From contig JAFDCJ010000119.1 of the NCBI GenBank assembly GCA_019312835.1, positions 1-43,447 on the forward strand: a DNA stretch of 43,447 nt, given 5' to 3'. Under the pieces are notes generated by a model. The model was not told the origin of the DNA. It saw nothing but the letters and a program-made list of their open reading frames with translations, and did no database searches. Within the stretch, counting starts at the first letter, position 1, and every line of letters begins with the position of its first letter. This stretch comes from Deltaproteobacteria bacterium (GTDB lineage: Bacteria; Desulfobacterota; Desulfobacteria; Desulfobacterales; JAFDCJ01). The position numbers and the translations under genes were made by a program. Shown here in pieces: positions 16,819-24,630 of this stretch.

Positions 16819-17818
16819 AGACAATCTGCCGCAATACCTCCATCTGTTAAAAGGCCAAGACCCGCTGCTGGCGTCGCTCATCCAGCAACTGATTGAGTAT
16901 CGGGCCACCATTGCCGACAGCGAGATCAACAGGCGCCTCCTGCAGGAGCTCATTTCCAGGTATGCCGAATCGGAGCTGCGGCTGAATAAGTTGAACCGGG
17001 AGTTGACCCTTAAACAGGACCGCCTTGAACAGGATTTGAGCGCTGCGGCGGAGATTCAAAAGAACCTGCTGCCCAACAATGTAAATTACGGCGAGGTGCT
17101 GGATGTTGCCTGGCGCTTTCAACCCTGTGATAAAATTGGCGGTGATATTTTCAACATTATCCAGATAGATGCCGACCACTGGGCTTTCTACATCATCGAT
17201 GTGGCCGGCCACGGTGTTCCGGCGGCCATGGTGGCGGTGACCGTCTATCAATATTTGCAGCCCGGCAGCGGCAATCTTATACGAAGGCCAAGAGAGGAGC
17301 TTAGCCCCCCTGAAATAAAGTCGCCCGCCCAGGTTTTGAAATTTCTCGACCGGGAATACCCCTTTGAACGCTTCCATAATTTTTTTACCATGAATTATGT
17401 CATTCTCGATATCAGAAGCGGCATCCTGACATCCAGCAGTGCCGGGCACCCGCCCCCCATCATTCTGCGCAAAGACGGAACCCTGGTGCCATTGACCAAG
17501 GGCGGCCGACCGATCGGGACCATTGATCTGAGGATGGCTGCGGATGAACCCGTCGTTTATCAGCAGCAGCAGGAACAAATCGGGGCGGATGATAAGCTGG
17601 TGTTTTATACCGACGGTTTTTATGAATACCAGAACGAGCGGGGGGATTTTTATGGTATGGAACGCTTTCGGGAACAATTAAAAAGCGCCAAGGACCGGCC
17701 GGTTGCCGATATGATCGCGGCCGCCTTCAAATCCCTGATGGCGTTTGGAAACGCGGTCGGCCCCAAGGATGATATTTCCCTATTGGGAATACAGTTGAAA
17801 AAATTGGGTTCTGGCTGA
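16805..17818 (+). CDS. PP2C (SpoIIE/RsbU-type) serine phosphatase
   Basis: About 337 residues. An N-terminal helical region (about 1-100), including a coiled coil around LRLNKLNRELTLKQDRLEQDL, leads into the PPM domain, beginning AAEIQKNLLPN. Metal residues are present in GGDIFN, IDVAGHGVPAAM and PKDDISLLGI, so it should be catalytically active. The frame opens at GTG 16787, while ATG 16805 and ATG 16808 are alternatives; all overlap the end of the ODP gene, which ends at 16818. The overlap suggests the ODP protein is its sensory partner. The target is probably a STAS protein, such as the one at 5135-5470, but this is inference. Confidence 0.9.
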   Translation: MMGTEDNLPQYLHLLKGQDPLLASLIQQLIEYRATIADSEINRRLLQELISRYAESELRLNKLNRELTLKQDRLEQDLSAAAEIQKNLLPNNVNYGEVLDVAWRFQPCDKIGGDIFNIIQIDADHWAFYIIDVAGHGVPAAMVAVTVYQYLQPGSGNLIRRPREELSPPEIKSPAQVLKFLDREYPFERFHNFFTMNYVILDIRSGILTSSSAGHPPPIILRKDGTLVPLTKGGRPIGTIDLRMAADEPVVYQQQQEQIGADDKLVFYTDGFYEYQNERGDFYGMERFREQLKSAKDRPVADMIAAAFKSLMAFGNAVGPKDDISLLGIQLKKLGSG

Positions 17819-17856
17819 TGAGAAATTAAGAAATTGCCGATACAGTCGCGTTTCTT

Positions 17857-17916
17857 CACCACGAGAGCACGAAATGACTAAAACACGAGAGAAAAGACAA
17901 ATTTCGTGCCTTCGTG
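17857..17916. repeat. CACGAAGGCACGAAAT inverted repeat
   Basis: Arms CACGAGAGCACGAAAT and ATTTCGTGCCTTCGTG (14 of 16 bases complementary) lie in the 137-base gap between the convergent PP2C and MarR genes. This CACGAAGGCACGAAA unit is common in intergenic regions of related genomes; no T-tract makes it an obvious terminator. Confidence 0.6.
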
Positions 17917-17955
17917 ACAGATCCTTTCCGGCACCACGCTTGGGTTTGATCCGGC

Positions 17956-18417
17956 TTAGGATAGGTTGGCCAACTTTTCCAGCTCGCCCAAATCATCCAT
18001 CAACCGTTTGATGCGGTGGTCCAGTGTTTCCAGGACGCCGGATTGGGCTTCCAGCCAATACGGAAGGGCGTTCTGAAGTATTCCGGTGCCCTCTTTGGTC
18101 AGCGCAAGCGTGCGGGTGCGCGGATCCTTGCCCGAGCCGGAGCGAATGAGCCCCTTGCGCTCGAGAGGCTTGAGGTTGCGATTCAGGGTGGTGCGGTCCA
18201 GCCCCAGGATGTCCGCCAGTTTACCGATGTTGGCTGCCGGGTTCATGAAAATGGTGTTCAGCAGCGTAAACTGGGTTCCTTTCAATCCTGAAGGTTTCAT
18301 ATGTTTGTCGTAGTGATTGGCCACCACCCGGGCCGCCCGGCGCACCCGCATGCCCATACAGCTGTCGGCCACCTTGCCGCAGATACCCTTCAATTTTTCG
18401 ATGTCTTGTTTTGTCAT
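17956..18417 (-). CDS. MarR-family transcriptional regulator
   Basis: A 153-residue winged-helix regulator. The DNA-binding core is LKGTQFTLLNTIFMNPAANIGKLADILGLDRTTLNRNLKPLERKGLI, with the wing at SGKDPRTRTLALTKEG, a textbook MarR pattern. N- and C-terminal helices would form the dimer. Cys residues at about 13 and 20 (KGICGKVADSCMGM) could be redox- or metal-sensitive, though this is not shown. No divergent gene lies next to it that would be an obvious target; phoU starts 740 bases upstream on the same strand. No clear ribosome-binding site precedes the ATG. Confidence 0.88.
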   Translation of the reverse strand: MTKQDIEKLKGICGKVADSCMGMRVRRAARVVANHYDKHMKPSGLKGTQFTLLNTIFMNPAANIGKLADILGLDRTTLNRNLKPLERKGLIRSGSGKDPRTRTLALTKEGTGILQNALPYWLEAQSGVLETLDHRIKRLMDDLGELEKLANLS

Positions 18418-18583
18418 AATTGGTGCATATACACGCTAATGTTGGGGCTGTCAATTGGTTTTTAGGGTTGTCGGGCGAACGCCATGCCCGCTGTGCCGGC
18501 TCAGGGTGGAAACGGGGCGTCTGTTCGACACAGGGGGGAAGGTTTTGGTTTATACGTTAGGGTTATTTTGACAGCTTCAGAGG

Positions 18584-19318
18584 TCAGTCCCGTTCGTACG
18601 CGGCATGCCGGACGATCTCGCCTTCGATGAGGTAGATGACCTCTTCGGCAATATTGGTGGCATGATCGGCCAGGCGTTCCAGATGCCGTGAGATCAACAG
18701 CAGGTTGATCAAGTAGCCGATTTTATCCGGGTGCTCTGCTATGGCCTTTTTGATGCGGTCATATGCCTGCTCCTTGATGGCATCCACCTCGTCATCCATC
18801 ATGACAACTTTGAAGGCCTGGTCATAATCCATTTTGACCAGGGCATCCAGGCTCAGTTTTAGCATATCCTGGGCTTTTTCGCCCATGGCCGAATAGTCGA
18901 AAAACATTTCGAGCTGGTCGCTTTTGGCCGTGACTCCAACCCTTTCGGCGATGTTAACGGCCTGGTCGCCGATGCGTTCCAGCTCGTTGTTGATTTTAAT
19001 AACGGCAATGATGAATCGCAGATCAACGGCCACCGGCTGGTGCAGCGCCAGAACTTTTAAGCACTCCTCCTCGATGTCGACTTCCATCTCATCCACTTCA
19101 TAATCGGATTTTATGATCCGCTGGGCCAATACGGCATCATTGCTTTCAATGGCCTTGGTCGCCATGCGGACCCGCTCCTCGACCATGGTGCCAAGGGAAA
19201 GGATAAGCTTTTTTATTTTTTCCAGCTCTCTTGAAAAATGTTTTCGTATTCTTTTTTCCATTTCAATATCCGGGCTTGCACGTGGGTGTGCTTGAAATTG
19301 ATCTTCATATACGGCCAT
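18584..19318 (-). CDS. phoU: PhoU, phosphate signalling regulator
   Basis: A 244-residue all-helical protein with two PhoU repeats, each with a metal-binding ExxxD motif: NNELERIGDQAVNIAE near residue 112 and SRHLERLADHATNIAE near 215. PhoU connects the Pst transporter to the PhoR kinase and keeps the Pho regulon off when phosphate is plentiful. It carries an N-terminal extension of about 20 residues before the usual start of the fold (EKRIRKHFSREL). It is transcribed away from pstC, and its upstream region has three 11-bp-spaced Pho repeats. Confidence 0.95.
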   Translation of the reverse strand: MAVYEDQFQAHPRASPDIEMEKRIRKHFSRELEKIKKLILSLGTMVEERVRMATKAIESNDAVLAQRIIKSDYEVDEMEVDIEEECLKVLALHQPVAVDLRFIIAVIKINNELERIGDQAVNIAERVGVTAKSDQLEMFFDYSAMGEKAQDMLKLSLDALVKMDYDQAFKVVMMDDEVDAIKEQAYDRIKKAIAEHPDKIGYLINLLLISRHLERLADHATNIAEEVIYLIEGEIVRHAAYERD

Positions 19319-19330
19319 AATCGGACTTAA

Positions 19331-19359
19331 TTATTAGATTTTTGTTAGTGTATTATTAG
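19331..19359 (-). promoter_or_regulatory. Pho box upstream of phoU (three repeats)
   Basis: On the minus strand CTAATAA, CTAACAA and CTAATAA occur at 19353-19359, 19342-19348 and 19331-19337. Each is 7 bp with 4-bp spacers, an exact 11-bp period, the layout of PhoB-binding boxes. The nearest repeat is 12 bases from the phoU start. Confidence 0.75.
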
Positions 19360-19488
19360 GATTTTGTCAAAAACATTCATAGCTATGTTTTCCGATAGCC
19401 CGCTTGCCGGTCTAATCAAATCAACCTAAAATCTCTGAACGCTTCCTTACCGGCGCACGGGCCAACGGGTCTGTCCGGCCAACAACTT

Positions 19489-19528
19489 CTAACAAAACCC
19501 TAACAAAATCATCATACCGATCTAACAA
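19489..19528 (+). promoter_or_regulatory. Pho box upstream of pstC (four repeats, one degenerate)
   Basis: CTAACAA occurs at 19489, 19500 and 19522, with a weak copy (ATCATAC) at 19511. The period is exactly 11 bp, as for tandem PhoB half-sites, and it lies 85-125 bases before pstC. No good -35 hexamer is visible, as expected for a PhoB-activated promoter. Confidence 0.8.
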
Positions 19529-19613
19529 CCCCTTTCTATGATCTGACTGTTTCTATCGGACCGAATTACACAGAGCCACAAATAAAATACTGTATTGCAC
19601 ACTTATTCTCCTT

Positions 19614-21002
19614 ATGAATCCCGCAACCTTGTTCATCATCCTCCTGGCCCTTTCAAGTGCCGCCTATTACTTGGGGCGGCGGCGGGCCTTTACCGTCGCC
19701 GGTGATAGCGAGGGAATCCAGCAGCTGCATTCCCGTCCAACTTATTATGGCGCCCTGACGGCTATCTGGTGCGGCATTCCGGCCCTGCTTTTATTCGGAT
19801 TCTGGCTGGCGTTTGAGTCCAGCGTCATCACCCAACTGGTGGTTTCGGATCTGCCTGACAATATCGGCAGCCTTACCGGAGCTGAATTAAATCTTTTTAT
19901 CAACAAAATTAAAAACGCGGTCAGCGGCAATATCGTTTCGGGAGAGTTAACCCCGGTGATGCAGACCGCTGCCGACCATTACCGCAGTCTCCAGGCAATC
20001 AGCAAGGCTGCCCTGGCGGTCGTTGCCATTTGCCTCGCGTTGCTGGGCCTTGTTGCAGTGCGTGCCAAAATCAAACCTGGTTTGCGGGCCCGCAACATGG
20101 TTGAGCAGGTAATTAAATATATCCTGATTGCCTGTTCCACCCTTGCTATCTTTACCACCATCGGAATTGTCCTGTCGGTCCTGTATGAAGCCATCCGCTT
20201 TTTCAAGGTAATTCCGGTGACCGATTTTCTTTTCGGGTTGGATTGGAGTCCCCAGATGGCCATTCGCACCGATCAGGTGGGCTCTTCCGGGGCCTTTGGC
20301 GCCGTGCCGGTTTTTTTGGGTACGGCTTTAATCTCGGCCATTGCCATGGTCGTGGCGGTGCCCATTGGGCTGATGTCCGCCATTTACCTGTCGGAATATG
20401 CCGGCCGAAAATATCGGGCCGCCGCCAAGCCACTGATTGAAATTCTGGCAGGGATTCCGACCGTGGTTTACGGCTTTTTTGCCGCCCTGACCGTGGCGCC
20501 TTTTATACGCGATACCGGATCTGTTCTGGGACTGAGCGTCTCTTCTGAAAGCGCTCTGGCCGCTGGCCTGGTGATGGGGGTCATGATTATTCCCTTTGTC
20601 TCTTCCCTATCGGACGATTTTATCAACGCCGTGCCCCAGGCTTTGCGGGACGGCGCATACAGTCTGGGTGCCACCCGTTCGGAAACCATCAAACAGGTGG
20701 TGCTGCCGGCGGCCTTGCCCGGCATCGTCGGCGGCGTTCTTTTAGCTGTTTCCAGGGCCATCGGTGAGACCATGATTGTGGTGATGGCGGCCGGTCTGGC
20801 GGCCAATTTAACGGTTAATCCATTGAGAACCGTCACAACGGTAACCGTTCAGATCGTGACCCTGCTGGTCGGTGACCAGGAGTTTGACAGTCCCAAGACC
20901 CTGGCTGCCTTTGCGCTGGGGCTGTTGTTGTTTGTTGTTACCTTATTGTTAAACGTCATCGCGTTATACGTGGTGCGCAAATACCGGGAGCAGTATGAAT
21001 AA
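19614..21002 (+). CDS. pstC: PstC, phosphate ABC transporter permease
   Basis: A 462-residue permease, longer than the usual 300-330 residues owing to an N-terminal membrane segment, a periplasmic loop (about residues 70-125) and a second helix pair. The binding-protein-dependent transport domain covers about residues 230-450, with the conserved cytoplasmic EAA loop (DGAYSLGATRSETIKQVVLPAALPGIVGG) near 345-373. Together with PstA it forms the membrane channel for phosphate. It overlaps pstA by 8 bases. No clear ribosome-binding site precedes the ATG, so the exact start is somewhat uncertain. Confidence 0.93.
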   Translation: MNPATLFIILLALSSAAYYLGRRRAFTVAGDSEGIQQLHSRPTYYGALTAIWCGIPALLLFGFWLAFESSVITQLVVSDLPDNIGSLTGAELNLFINKIKNAVSGNIVSGELTPVMQTAADHYRSLQAISKAALAVVAICLALLGLVAVRAKIKPGLRARNMVEQVIKYILIACSTLAIFTTIGIVLSVLYEAIRFFKVIPVTDFLFGLDWSPQMAIRTDQVGSSGAFGAVPVFLGTALISAIAMVVAVPIGLMSAIYLSEYAGRKYRAAAKPLIEILAGIPTVVYGFFAALTVAPFIRDTGSVLGLSVSSESALAAGLVMGVMIIPFVSSLSDDFINAVPQALRDGAYSLGATRSETIKQVVLPAALPGIVGGVLLAVSRAIGETMIVVMAAGLAANLTVNPLRTVTTVTVQIVTLLVGDQEFDSPKTLAAFALGLLLFVVTLLLNVIALYVVRKYREQYE

Positions 21003-22296
21003 TTCAACGACTAACGCAAGCCCAAGTAAAAAGCATCCCGCTAGAATCTTGGAAATTGTTAACCGCGGCCTTACCAAACGGTACCGGGCCGAGCGCCGGT
21101 TTCGATTTTATGGCCTGATGGCCATTATGGTTAGTCTGTTGTTTTTGTCCCTGCTTTTTATCAGTATCGGCACCAACGGTTACAGCGCCTTGCAACAAAC
21201 CTTTATCAAGTTGAATATATTTTTTGATCCGGATCTTTTGCGCCAGGAAGCTCTGGCCAGTGCCAACTATCAGGGATTGGTTAAAAATACATTGCGGAGC
21301 ATGTTTCCCGATGTCAAAGGGCGTGGGGATATGCGTAAGCTATATGGCCTGGTAAGCTCGGGAGCTTCTTTCCAGCTGCGGGATATGGTGCTGCAGAATC
21401 CTGAAATCATAGGTGCAACACGGGAAATCTGGGTTCCGGCCGATGATGATGTCGACATGCTCATCAAAGGCCATATCAATCGGGAAGGTGCCGAGAGCGA
21501 CCGGCGCTTAAAAGACAATCAGCTGGCCTGGATTGATCAGCTGGCCGGCGAGGGACGAATCGAGAAAAAATTTAACCGGACGTTTTTTACCGCCGGCGAC
21601 TCCCGGGAACCTGAGCTGGCCGGCATATGGGGGGCGACGGTCGGATCTTTTCTGACTCTGGTAATAACCCTGCTCTTATCATTTCCCATGGGAGTGGCTG
21701 CCGCCGTCTATCTGGAAGAGTTTGCGCCTAAAAACCGCTGGACGGATTTAATCGAGGTTAACGTCAACAACCTGGCTGCCGTACCCTCCATTGTTTTCGG
21801 GTTGCTGGGCCTGGCGGTGTTTCTCAATTTTTTCGGATTGCCGCGGTCCGCCCCGCTGGTGGGCGGCCTGGTGTTGACCCTGATGACCCTACCGGTCATT
21901 ATCATCGCCAGCCGGTCGGCCTTGAAATCGGTGCCGCCTTCCATTCGGGAAGCGGCTTTGGGTGTCGGGGCCTCCAAAATGCAAATGGTGTCACACCATG
22001 TCCTGCCGCTGGCACTGCCCGGTATGCTGACCGGCACGATTATCGGTATGGCACGGGCCCTGGGCGAAACGGCACCGCTGTTAATGATCGGAATGGTGGC
22101 CTTTATCGTCGATATCCCGGCCGGCTTTAGCGATCCTTCCACTGCCTTGCCGGTACAGATTTTTTTATGGGCTGACAGCCCGGAGCGGGCCTTTGTGGAA
22201 CGCACATCCGCCGCCATCATGGTATTGCTGGCCTTTCTCATCACCATGAATGCCGCGGCGGTTATACTGCGTAAGCGCTTTGAAAGGCGATGGTAA
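20995..22296 (+). CDS. pstA: PstA, phosphate ABC transporter permease
   Basis: A 433-residue permease of the extended PstA type: a cytoplasmic N-terminus, one helix (about residues 36-60), a long periplasmic domain (DUF3333-like, about 60-215, including EIWVPADDDVDMLIKGH), then the transport domain. The EAA loop is visible as REAALGVGASKMQMVSHHVLPLALPGM near residues 318-344. It pairs with PstC. Start and stop of the two genes overlap (ATGAATAA), so translation is coupled. Confidence 0.93.
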   Translation: MNNSTTNASPSKKHPARILEIVNRGLTKRYRAERRFRFYGLMAIMVSLLFLSLLFISIGTNGYSALQQTFIKLNIFFDPDLLRQEALASANYQGLVKNTLRSMFPDVKGRGDMRKLYGLVSSGASFQLRDMVLQNPEIIGATREIWVPADDDVDMLIKGHINREGAESDRRLKDNQLAWIDQLAGEGRIEKKFNRTFFTAGDSREPELAGIWGATVGSFLTLVITLLLSFPMGVAAAVYLEEFAPKNRWTDLIEVNVNNLAAVPSIVFGLLGLAVFLNFFGLPRSAPLVGGLVLTLMTLPVIIIASRSALKSVPPSIREAALGVGASKMQMVSHHVLPLALPGMLTGTIIGMARALGETAPLLMIGMVAFIVDIPAGFSDPSTALPVQIFLWADSPERAFVERTSAAIMVLLAFLITMNAAAVILRKRFERRW

Positions 22297-22414
22297 CTTT
22301 ATGACAACAGGCTGTCGGCGTCTGGCCAATCAGGGCGGGTTTCGTGCCGATCCCATATCAGGCCTGGGGATAGAATTCCGCCCATGTTTTTTGCCAATCA
22401 GAAAAAAATGAGAT

Positions 22415-22454
22415 TGAACACAAAAACAACAGCAACCTAACACAAACCTAATGA
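22415..22454 (+). promoter_or_regulatory. Pho box upstream of pstS
   Basis: Repeats at 22415 (TGAACAC), 22426 (ACAACAG), 22437 (CTAACAC) and 22448 (CTAATGA) keep an 11-bp period. The last two match the CTAACAN pattern best. The site lies about 80 bases before pstS, inside the pstA-pstS gap, so pstS has its own phosphate-controlled promoter. Confidence 0.7.
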
Positions 22455-22531
22455 TCGCTGGTTAAAGTTCGGACATTAAAATCAAACGGATCAAATTACT
22501 GATCTAATTAATTTCTAAGGAGAAAATAATA

Positions 22532-23587
22532 ATGAAAAAAGCAACTGTCGTATTGGTTATCACTCTTTTTGTGGCCACTTTTTTTGGTGTGGCCGGCGCC
22601 GGCTCGGCTCGGGATTACATCAGTATCGTCGGCTCTTCAACGGTATATCCTTTTGCAACCGTTGTGGCAGAGCAATTTGGCAAATCGACCTCTTTTAAAA
22701 CCCCGAAAATTGAATCCACCGGATCAGGCGGCGGGTTGAAGCTTTTTTGCGCCGGTGTCGGTGTCGAGCATCCCGACATTACCAATGCTTCCCGCCGGAT
22801 CAAACAGTCTGAGTATGAGCAGTGTGCTGCCAACGGTGTTAAAGAAATTGTAGAGGTAAAAATCGGTTATGACGGCATTGTGATGGCCAACTCCAAAACA
22901 GTCGCCCCCCTGAAGTTAACCCGCAAAGAAATCTTTCTGGCATTGGCCAAGGAAGTGCCGGATCCCAGCGGCGGCCAGAAGGTGATACCCAATCCCTACA
23001 AAACCTGGAAAGAGATCAACCCGGCCTTGCCCGCCAAGTCCATTGAAGTGCTCGGACCGCCGCCGACCTCCGGAACCCGTGATGCCTTCACTGAACTGGC
23101 CATGGAAGAAGGTGCCAATCACTTTGCCTGGATCAAGGCGCTGGGTAAAACCGACAGTAAAAAATATAAGGCCATTGCCCATAGCGTCCGGGAAGACGGT
23201 GCCTATGTGGAAGCCGGTGAAAACGACAATTTGATCGTTCAGAAGCTGGAAGCGAATCCTAACGCAGTTGGTATATTCGGGTTTAGCTTCCTTGATCAAA
23301 ATACGGACAAGATTCAGGGGGCCTATGTCGACGGTGTTCAGCCGACGTTTGAGTTGATCGCCGATGGCCAGTACCCGCTTTCCCGCCCGTTGTTTTTCTA
23401 TGTGAAAAAAGCCCACGTCGGTGTCATTCCGGGAATCCGGGAATATCTGGCGGAGTTCACCAGCGATAAGGCCTGGGGTGAGGACGGCTATCTGGCCGAA
23501 AAAGGGATGATCCCTATGCCCACTGAAGAACGAACCAAATATCACTCCGACATTATGAATCTTCAAATTCTAATGTCTCTCAATTAA
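22532..23587 (+). CDS. pstS: PstS, periplasmic phosphate-binding protein
   Basis: A 351-residue periplasmic binding protein with a Sec signal peptide (KATVVLVITLFVATFFGVAGAGSA). Phosphate-binding motifs are visible as IVGSSTVYPFATVVAEQF near residues 31-48, STGSGGGLKLFCAGVG near 62-77, and PPTSGTRDAFTELAME near 177-192. AAGGAG precedes the start. It lies between pstA and pstB, rather than first as in most pst operons, with its own Pho box upstream and a terminator downstream, so it can be made in excess over the membrane parts. Confidence 0.95.
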   Translation: MKKATVVLVITLFVATFFGVAGAGSARDYISIVGSSTVYPFATVVAEQFGKSTSFKTPKIESTGSGGGLKLFCAGVGVEHPDITNASRRIKQSEYEQCAANGVKEIVEVKIGYDGIVMANSKTVAPLKLTRKEIFLALAKEVPDPSGGQKVIPNPYKTWKEINPALPAKSIEVLGPPPTSGTRDAFTELAMEEGANHFAWIKALGKTDSKKYKAIAHSVREDGAYVEAGENDNLIVQKLEANPNAVGIFGFSFLDQNTDKIQGAYVDGVQPTFELIADGQYPLSRPLFFYVKKAHVGVIPGIREYLAEFTSDKAWGEDGYLAEKGMIPMPTEERTKYHSDIMNLQILMSLN

Positions 23588-23603
23588 TAAACGAATCCAG
23601 CAA

Positions 23604-23636
23604 CAGGCCGGATGCTAGCATCCGGCCTGCTTTTTT
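23604..23636 (+). terminator. Terminator between pstS and pstB
   Basis: Hairpin CAGGCCGGATGC / GCATCCGGCCTG with a two-base loop, followed by six T. It lies 17 bases after pstS and 73 bases before pstB. It should cut most transcripts, so that less pstB than pstS is made unless pstB has another promoter. Confidence 0.9.
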
Positions 23637-23709
23637 AAATAGCCGCTAAATATAAATTGACCAATAATGTAATTGTGTTAGTTTATGAGTCAGCTCCAGC
23701 AGGAGTATC

Positions 23710-24609
23710 ATGTTTTCATTTAGAGAAATAAATGAGGCCGGTTTCGTGGGAGAATTGCCGCAAGACATTACACCATCTCAAGTCACTCACAAGGAAAAGC
23801 GGGATTTGGTCAGTCGCGATAATCGCCAGACGGTCGGTGACATCACCGTCGACAACCCCCGCATTTCCTGTCGCAATGTGAATGTGTTTTACGGCGAAAA
23901 GCAAGCCATCAAGGATGTTTCCCTTGATATTGCCAACAATGAGGTCATAGCCATGATCGGTCCCTCGGGCTGCGGTAAATCAACCTTTATTCGCTGTCTG
24001 AACCGCATGAATGATACCATCGATGGTTGCCGCATGACCGGCGAAATTTTGCTGGACGGTCTCGATATCTATGGTAAAAACATTGACGTGGTGCCGTTGC
24101 GGGCCCAGGTCGGCATGGTGTTTCAAAAACCGAATCCCTTCCCCAAATCAATTTATGAAAATATCGCCTACGGCCCCAAAATCCACGGTTTGGCCCAGAA
24201 CAAGGCGGAGCTGGACGAAATTGTTGAAACAGCCCTTATCAAAGCGGGTCTTTGGAATGAAGTAAAGGACCTCCTGGAGCATCCGGGCACCGGCCTGTCC
24301 GGCGGGCAGCAGCAGCGCCTGTGCATTGCGCGCACAATTGCCGTTGGCCCTGAGGTAATTTTGATGGATGAGCCGTGCTCTGCCCTGGATCCGATTGCCA
24401 CCGCCGTCATCGAGGATTTAATAGATGAATTGCGCGAACAGTATTCCATCGTTATTGTAACTCACTCCATGCAGCAGGCTTCCCGGGTATCCCAACGCAC
24501 GGCCTACTTTCATCTGGGCGACCTCATCGAGGTCGGACCCACCGCACAGATCTTCACCCGTCCCAAACACCAGCTGACCGAAGATTATATTACCGGTCGA
24601 TTCGGCTGA
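23710..24609 (+). CDS. pstB: PstB, phosphate ABC transporter ATPase
   Basis: A 299-residue ABC ATPase. Walker A is GPSGCGKST near residues 80-88, the Q-loop lies in [19 protein letters not shown], the signature is [16 protein letters not shown] near 197-212, Walker B is [13 protein letters not shown], and the H-loop is VTHSMQQA. The family usually has about 250 residues; here about 45 extra residues precede the core ([18 protein letters not shown] onward). The ATG at 23710 is kept because AGGAG lies 5 bases upstream and no internal start has as good a site. Confidence 0.95.
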   Translation: MFSFREINEAGFVGELPQDITPSQVTHKEKRDLVSRDNRQTVGDITVDNPRISCRNVNVFYGEKQAIKDVSLDIANNEVIAMIGPSGCGKSTFIRCLNRMNDTIDGCRMTGEILLDGLDIYGKNIDVVPLRAQVGMVFQKPNPFPKSIYENIAYGPKIHGLAQNKAELDEIVETALIKAGLWNEVKDLLEHPGTGLSGGQQQRLCIARTIAVGPEVILMDEPCSALDPIATAVIEDLIDELREQYSIVIVTHSMQQASRVSQRTAYFHLGDLIEVGPTAQIFTRPKHQLTEDYITGRFG

Positions 24610-24630
24610 TGCCCCGTTGGATTGCTGCCG

